Assembly (NCBI GenBank): GCA_002964805.2 | Contig: PUDQ02000081.1 | Coordinates: 1-64,000 of the forward strand | Origin: Trametes villosa | Taxonomy: Eukaryota > Basidiomycota > Agaricomycetes > Polyporales > Polyporaceae | DNA length: 64,000 bases | Direction of reading: 5' to 3' | Shown: piece after piece, positions 60,075 to 64,000 of the stretch | Position numbering within the stretch: the stretch's first letter is position 1 | Layout of the letters: each line of letters opens with the position of its first letter | The notes under the pieces: generated by a model | Databases searched by the model: none | What the model was told of the DNA's origin: nothing | Seen by the model: the letters and a program-made list of their open reading frames with translations, nothing else | Position numbers and translations under genes: made by a program

Positions 60075-60842
60075 TTACTGCGAGTAACGCGAGATCGACG
60101 AGATAGACGTCCGTCTCGACTCTGTGCCGCGCCCGCGAGGCTCCTCCTTCGGTATGAACGGATTGCTCTCCGCGGTCGTGCTCGCGTACGAGTATGGCCG
60201 GTGGTTCTCTATGTCCGCCCTTGTCACCGCGACGGGCGCGGAGAGCTCGGACACCTCGATGTACTTCGCCTTCGCGCGGCGCTTGCGGAGCATCAGGACG
60301 GCGATGACGATAACCAGCGCGAAGAGCGCGATCGAGAGGATGATGACGACGACGAGCAGCGAGTGGGCGTAGGGTGTTATGCTGCTCCCGCTGGAGGAGG
60401 CCTGGGAGGCGGCGGTGTTCGAAGGGGCGGCGCTGCCCGAGCCTGATAGTGACGGGGAGACCGTGGCACTGGCGTCGTTGGTGGAGAGCGGTGTGGGCGA
60501 GGTGGTGGCGGTGGCGGTTGGAACGAATGTACTGGATTCCGCGAAGCTTGTCGAGTCTGAGAACGAAGTGTCGAAGCCTGTCGCAGGGGCCGTGGAGAAA
60601 GCAGCTGATATCGATGTCTCGAAAGACGAAGTGGCTCGACGCAAAGGTGTGTGCGTGGCTGGCAGCGAATGAATCTGCATACATTGACCTGTCAAGCCAT
60701 ACTGGGTTGCGCGAAATGAAGTAGTAGCACTAACCTCCGACGTGGGATGCTCCGTCACTGCCCTTGGGAGAACATCTCCGACCCAGGCAGCACGAGCCGC
60801 ACCAACGACGCCAAAGAGCACCAGACTACGATCGCAGCGCAT
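60075..60842 (-). CDS. Mucin-like single-pass membrane protein
   Basis: The start at 60842 gives a signal peptide (MRCDRSLVLFGVVGAARAAW). An extracellular Ser/Thr/Ala-rich region of about 120 residues (SFSDSTSFAESSTFVPTATA; SPSLSGSGSAAPSNTAASQ) is probably heavily O-glycosylated. A membrane helix follows (LLVVVIILSIALFALVIVIA), then a basic stop-transfer stretch (RKRRAKAK) and a ~60-residue cytosolic tail ending SRRTSISSISRYSQ. A 60-bp in-frame intron (GTTAGT...ATGCAG) may remove residues 36-55. The layout resembles fungal cell-wall sensor or mid2-like proteins. No family motif is certain and the function is unknown. Confidence 0.7.
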   Translation of the reverse strand: MRCDRSLVLFGVVGAARAAWVGDVLPRAVTEHPTSEVSATTSFRATQYGLTGQCMQIHSLPATHTPLRRATSSFETSISAAFSTAPATGFDTSFSDSTSFAESSTFVPTATATTSPTPLSTNDASATVSPSLSGSGSAAPSNTAASQASSSGSSITPYAHSLLVVVIILSIALFALVIVIAVLMLRKRRAKAKYIEVSELSAPVAVTRADIENHRPYSYASTTAESNPFIPKEEPRGRGTESRRTSISSISRYSQ

Positions 60843-61570
60843 ATTATGGCTCCCGGCCTATGAGAGAGAAGAAGGGTTTGGTGAGTGAGAGACGGCGGGG
60901 AAAGGAAACAGGCCGCCACTCACCTCCAGGCATATATGAATACACCCCTATGCAGGGTCGCAGCACCCAAGCGCAACGCTGCGGAGAGCGCCCTCAGTGT
61001 AAGCTGTGATTGGCGATGGTGAAACGCCATTAGGCTGCCCCATGCTGTGCATGCATATACGCAGACCGCGCCCGGGCGGCCCCGTGCTCGCTGCACTCGC
61101 ATTGATTTCGTACTCTTCCCACTCGGCAAGGGTAGGCCAATCTATTGCGGTGCGTTTTCGTCTGGTATCGGCGAGCAGATACCGCTGGAAGGCGTGTGGT
61201 CGTCGTGCCCACAGCCTCCGGCCTGGGCTGCGCAGTCCCTCAGTGCCCGGAGGATGCCGCGACAGAATGTGAGTACTGCTGCAGGTGGCCTATACAAATG
61301 CGCCGAACGAGGATCAGCGCGGTGAACCAAGCAAATAGGGCGGCTGGCACTCACCACACCTACAACAAGTCAACAGCTGAGCACTGAGCTCTTGTGACTA
61401 CACGCAGGCACGCTCACATCCGTACGAATGAGAAGAGGGAGGAAAGAGCATACATTAGCGATACCACGATACAAAAACAATCGTCAGGATGTATCCAAGT
61501 TCGAGACAGGTTCGAGAGCAGAACGAAAGAGGGAGGGAGAACAACAATATATACACATCCAGACTATACA
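60843..61570. other. Intergenic region
   Basis: No gene is supported. The purine-rich stretch near 61425-61560 is 3' flank of the gene that ends at 61571. Confidence 0.4.
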
Positions 61571-64000
61571 TCACGACCCGTCCACGGGCACGACCTTCGC
61601 AGCAGGCGGTCCCCCCGCAAGATGCGCCACGGGCTTCTCGGACAGCCCGCCGTTCGACAGGCGCGACATGCCCGCAGACTGGGTGACCGTAGGCAGCGGC
61701 GGGAGCAGTGCGCCCGGCCCGGACAGGCCAGGCTGCCCTGCGGAAGACGCGCCACCGCCCACCATTCCCGCCCCGATGGGCGCGATGTTCCCGCTCTCCG
61801 GCATCGGGAAGCCTTCCATCTTAGGGAGACCCTTGCCCAGCCGTGGGGACGACGGCCGCGCTCTGGACGACATCTTCATGCCCGGGCTGCCTCCAGGACG
61901 CGGACTGTGCGTCATGGGCGGAGGCGGAGACATCGGCATGCCCGGATGCCCCATACCTGGCCCTCGTCCCTGAAGGGAGCCTCGGGTAGGAGAGCGCATC
62001 GAGCCCGCGAGCGAGGAGGGTTGTGGGCTGCCTGGCGGGGGGTTGCCGTACGGCGGCGAACCGAATGGGCTGTGGAAGGACGGCGCCGAGGACGGTTGAG
62101 ACATCCGTGAGCTTGGTGGCCGCTGGCTGCCGGGTCCGGCACTGCCTGGAGGCATCCCAGACGGGGAGGGCGCATGAGAAGCTGATGGGGGACGACCGAG
62201 GTTGGCTTCGTCAGCGGCCGCAGACCAGGACCCGCGCCGAGAAGAGGGCATAGACGGGGGAGGATTTCCCGGCAACCCACGCGGCGAGCCAGGGCGACTA
62301 CCCTGCAGTGGCTGTGATGGGCCCATGGTAAACGGCAACCGATCGTGCGGACCGGGTGGCGGAGGGCCTGAGGGCCCGGGGGCTCTACCACGGTCACGTT
62401 CGCGCTCCCGCTGGGCCTCAGGTGGCAGAGTCTCGTCGCTCCCTCTCCAGAACGCGGACATGCGCGGAGAGGCGGTGGAGTGCGGCTTCTGGGAGGAGGC
62501 GGTCAACTCGATGAGCTCCGTAGGGGCGCCAGAACGCGGGCGGCGGGGTTCCAAGTCGCGACTACCGTGTGGACTGTGCGACGGGTTGGGAGGAGGTCCA
62601 CCGCTGGAGCCGGAAGGAAGCCCCGTCATCGGAGGGCCGTGGGACGCGCCTCCAGGCCCGGAGATCGCTTGCGGTGCGGGGTGGTGGTGGTGGCGGACGT
62701 GGTGGTGGTGATGAACATGGTGATGCTGTCCGTGACCGCCTTGCGCGGGCGCAGTGCTGTGAGCATGCGTATGAGTGTGCTGGTGCGCGGCGTGCCGGGG
62801 TTGGCCATGCGACATGTGGTAGGCTCGCTCCGCCTGGTCCCGCTCCATGTCCCGCTGTATACGCTCGCGCTCGGCGCGTTCGCGGTGGCTTAAAGCCTCG
62901 CTCATCCGGTCCCTGTCGCGGTCTCGCTCCCGTTCGCGGCCATCGACCTCTCCATTGAGCCGACCTGACTCCTTCCCGCCTCCCATGTGCACGCCAGTAG
63001 GAGGCCCGGTCCATCCATTCGGCTTCGGCCCTGAGAACCCAGGGGGTATCGGCCCACCCCCCATACTCGTAGGAATCCCCGAGCTGCTACCCGCGCCATT
63101 GCTGAGAGGAACCGGGGAGATGGAGCGCCTCAAGAGAGTGCTCGGGCCTGGGCCCGCGCCGAACTGCTGGAGGTGCGACGGGTGTGGGGGGAGGCCGGAA
63201 GGGGGGCGCATGCCCAGCGCTATTTCCTGGTCGATTTGCATCTGCGAGTGGGATAGATGAGGGAGTGCTCCGGGCGGCGCAGAATGATGGTGTGGAAGAC
63301 GTGGTGGAGGTCCACCGAAGCCCTGAACGAATCCTTGCTGCTGTAAATGTTGCTGATGGAAGGGAGGCGCGAACCGACCGCCTGCGGGTCCGTCTAGGAT
63401 CTGCATGCCCATTGCGTATGGATCCATACCCGGAGGAGGGAGCCCGCCCAGAACGCTGTTCATCAGCCCGGGTCCGCCGCGGTGTGGATCGAAGCCAGCA
63501 GCTGCGCGTCGATGTTGAAAGAATAAGTCAAGGTCTTGCACGATTTCACCAGGCGAAAGCGAAGTGATTTGCGGGTAAACCAAGGAGTGGAGAGGTAGTG
63601 GTTCTCTCTTCTGCTGGTAACGTTTCGACAGAGGTAGCGCAGCTTCTGGTATGCCGAATGGACTGGATTTGACAATCTCGCGCAGGGTAGGAGCGGGAGG
63701 GACTTCGGCTGGTGGCAGAGGGAAACGTCGAGCTACAGGGATAGAGATAAGACATGTATGCGCAGTGTAATGGGATAGTCACGTACTGGGCTGTGGACGC
63801 TCGAGAGCTCGGCGTTCGCGCTCTAGCCGTCGCCTCTTGCTGTTTGTCTCTGAGATCATGTCTGTCTGGAGCTCGTCCCTGGCATCCTGTGCAGTTCGTG
63901 AGTAGGTTTACTTTGAAGGCAGATGAATTCATACATACCTTCCACCAGCTCCATACGCCCTCCTCGTCAAGTCTACGACGTTTGGTCACGTTGGCTACTT
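61571..64000 (-). CDS. Large disordered Pro/Gly/His-rich protein, 5' end outside window
   Basis: Minus-strand gene cut at the right edge. Visible N-terminal exons read KRRRLDEEGVWSWWK, then DARDELQTDMISETNSKRRR and LERERRALERPQP, joined by two ~50-bp introns. The main exon starts RRFPLPPAEVPPAPTLREIV, KSSPFGIPEAALPLSKRYQQ and LPLHSLVYPQITSLSPGEIV, the only conserved-looking block. Beyond it about 600 residues are low complexity: Gln/His runs, HHVHHHHHVRHHHHP, a short charged stretch rich in E/R/D, and a Ser/Pro/Gly tail ending AAKVVPVDGS. The basic KRRR clusters suggest a nuclear protein, perhaps a transcription or chromatin regulator. This is composition-based inference and no family is recognised. 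Confidence 0.75.

Overview
The window is nuclear DNA of a filamentous basidiomycete, most likely a white-rot agaricomycete and probably a polypore. The evidence is dense genes cut by many introns of about 45-60 bp with GTRNGT...YAG borders, GC-rich third positions, a class II secreted heme peroxidase of lignin-peroxidase type, four aryl-alcohol dehydrogenase (AAD) genes, two heme-thiolate peroxygenase (UPO) genes, and families expanded in Agaricomycetes (FunK1 kinase, OTT_1508-like deaminase). The species cannot be fixed from sequence reading alone.

Layout, left to right. 1-166: start of a secreted alpha/beta hydrolase on the minus strand, cut by the window edge. 1.4-5.8 kb: divergent housekeeping pair RTF1 (Paf1 complex) and SOF1 (U3 snoRNP WD40). 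6.1-11.2 kb: a small hypothetical gene, a largely gene-free stretch, and a basidiomycete hypothetical protein with a C-terminal membrane anchor. 11.96-13.35 kb: lignin peroxidase (minus). 15.2-17.3 kb: OTT_1508-like deaminase (minus). 17.6-20.0 kb: membrane-anchored TAP-like alpha/beta hydrolase (plus). 20.16-25.9 kb: tRNA-Lys(CUU), AAD-1 and AAD-2, all plus. 26.5-35.5 kb: conserved core block ATG1, FOL1, EMC2, eS30. 35.8-42.4 kb: one complete two-ORF LINE with intact ORFs and a 15-bp target-site duplication. 42.5-53.6 kb, all minus: AAD-3, FunK1 kinase, SFM1, AAD-4 (frameshifted) and a second identical tRNA-Lys(CUU). 53.7-57.2 kb: tandem pair of UPO genes. 58.4-64 kb: Nudix hydrolase, a mucin-like single-pass membrane protein and a large disordered protein cut by the right edge.

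The main structural result is a near-palindromic arrangement. The unit tRNA-Lys / AAD / short conserved element / AAD at 20.2-25.9 kb recurs inverted at 42.5-53.6 kb, enclosing a block of conserved single-copy genes. One arm has been invaded by the LINE and carries the frameshifted AAD copy. Together the lignin peroxidase, the aryl-alcohol dehydrogenases and the peroxygenases form a possible aromatic-oxidation neighbourhood: the peroxidase attacks lignin and veratryl-type aromatics outside the cell, AADs interconvert aryl aldehydes and alcohols inside, and UPOs oxygenate aromatics. Functional linkage is inference from family roles and proximity.
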